33,074 nucleotides of DNA from NCBI GenBank assembly GCA_017469645.1, contig JAFUFY010000002.1, forward strand, positions 1-33,074. Direction: 5' to 3'. Of this stretch, positions 32,733 to 33,074 are shown piece by piece (the first letter of the stretch is position 1; each line of letters opens with the position of its first letter). Position numbers and translations under genes: made by a program. The notes beneath the pieces are model-generated. The model was not told where the DNA came from. It did no database searches and was given only the letters and a program-made list of their open reading frames with translations. This DNA is from Campylobacter sp. (lineage in GTDB: Bacteria > Campylobacterota > Campylobacteria > Campylobacterales > Campylobacteraceae).

Positions 32733-33074
32733 ATGAAAGAACTAAAAGTATTAATTATCCTTATTGTAAGCGTTTTGGTTACATATTGGTTTATCGAACC
32801 TTATGCACACTCAAAACTAAGTCCGCATGTTGCACCGGTAAATTATGATTTTAGTGCAGGGGATGCTAGCTCGGCACAAGCAAATTTGGAATCGGCTCAA
32901 AAAGCCCTTGAAAATGCAAAAGCACGAGATGATAAAAAGGCGATAGAAGGTGCAGAGATTGATTTGGCTAATGCAAAAGAAAATCAAGATAAAATGACAC
33001 TATTTTGGAACGAAGTAAATCAAATTGATTTTAGTAAAGGCGATGCTTCAACAGGAGCTGAAACATTTATAAAT
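32733..33074 (+). CDS. petC: Cytochrome c subunit of the bc1 complex, 3' truncated by the window
   Basis: The first 114 residues. A single N-terminal membrane anchor (MKELKVLIILIVSVLVTYWF) is followed by YAHSKLSPHVAP, a charged coiled-coil-like helix (ANLESAQKALENAKARDDKK), and FSKGDASTGAETFIN, which in relatives leads into the first CxxCH haem motif. No haem motif is within the window, so the assignment rests on gene order and the N-terminal pattern. Relatives carry two haems and are not classical cytochrome c1. Confidence 0.87.
   Translation, partial: MKELKVLIILIVSVLVTYWFIEPYAHSKLSPHVAPVNYDFSAGDASSAQANLESAQKALENAKARDDKKAIEGAEIDLANAKENQDKMTLFWNEVNQIDFSKGDASTGAETFIN

Overview
The window is a low-GC chromosomal stretch of an epsilonproteobacterium, most likely a Campylobacter. 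The case rests on gene content and order: a ccoI/ccoS cbb3-oxidase assembly pair, a single-chain pyruvate:acceptor oxidoreductase, divergent ahpC/fdxA followed by ndk, a DUF177 protein, rpmF, plsX and fabH, a bifunctional hisIE, and a petABC operon with a di-haem-type PetC N-terminus. Species cannot be fixed from sequence alone.

Layout. 1-2224: the 3' end of a filamentous-haemagglutinin-like exoprotein (TpsA) and its outer-membrane transporter (TpsB), a two-partner secretion locus whose exoprotein tail uses ATA for nearly all isoleucines, unlike its neighbours. 2231-6025: a small membrane protein, then ccoI, a cysteine-rich Sel1-like secreted protein and ccoS, the last three with overlapping ends. 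6073-9898: gpmI (-) divergent from mraY-murD (+). 10067-13621: pyruvate:ferredoxin/flavodoxin oxidoreductase. 13622-14103: a tiny basic ORF, a structured repeat and terminators. 14104-18192: ahpC (-) divergent from fdxA, then the ndk...fabH operon. 18325-18874: six tRNA genes on the minus strand (Pro, His, Arg, Arg, Leu, Asn in transcription order) behind a consensus sigma-70 promoter. 18875-21574: bioB and hisIE on the minus strand, framed by palindromic repeats. 21575-26842: uvrA (-) divergent from an operon of a nucleosidase-like protein, a spore-photoproduct-lyase-like radical SAM protein and a short-chain dehydrogenase. 26843-28486: more repeats, an orphan membrane protein and a second copy of the tiny ORF. 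28487-30644: a small c-type cytochrome and a PvdE/SyrD-type cyclic-peptide ABC exporter, both minus strand. 30954-33074: petA, petB and the start of petC.

Most of the window is core metabolism: respiration (petABC, ccoI/ccoS, cytochrome c), central carbon (gpmI, por), envelope and lipid synthesis (mraY, murD, plsX, fabH), oxidative defence (ahpC, fdxA), vitamin and histidine synthesis (bioB, hisIE) and repair (uvrA). The unusual material lies mostly between genes. (1) A complete small transcription unit encoding a 40-42 residue basic protein is present twice, at about 13.7 kb and 28.1 kb. Its stop codon is inside a hairpin that competes with a terminator hairpin, an arrangement like that of alternative ribosome-rescue factor genes. 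(2) A roughly 100-bp repeat family has three copies with conserved flanks and core but variable stem arms that co-vary, each lying 3' of a gene in the same relative orientation. (3) A second family of palindromic GTCATTGCGA...GGCAATC repeats has exchangeable inner stems. These are the best candidates for something undescribed; functional statements about them are inference.
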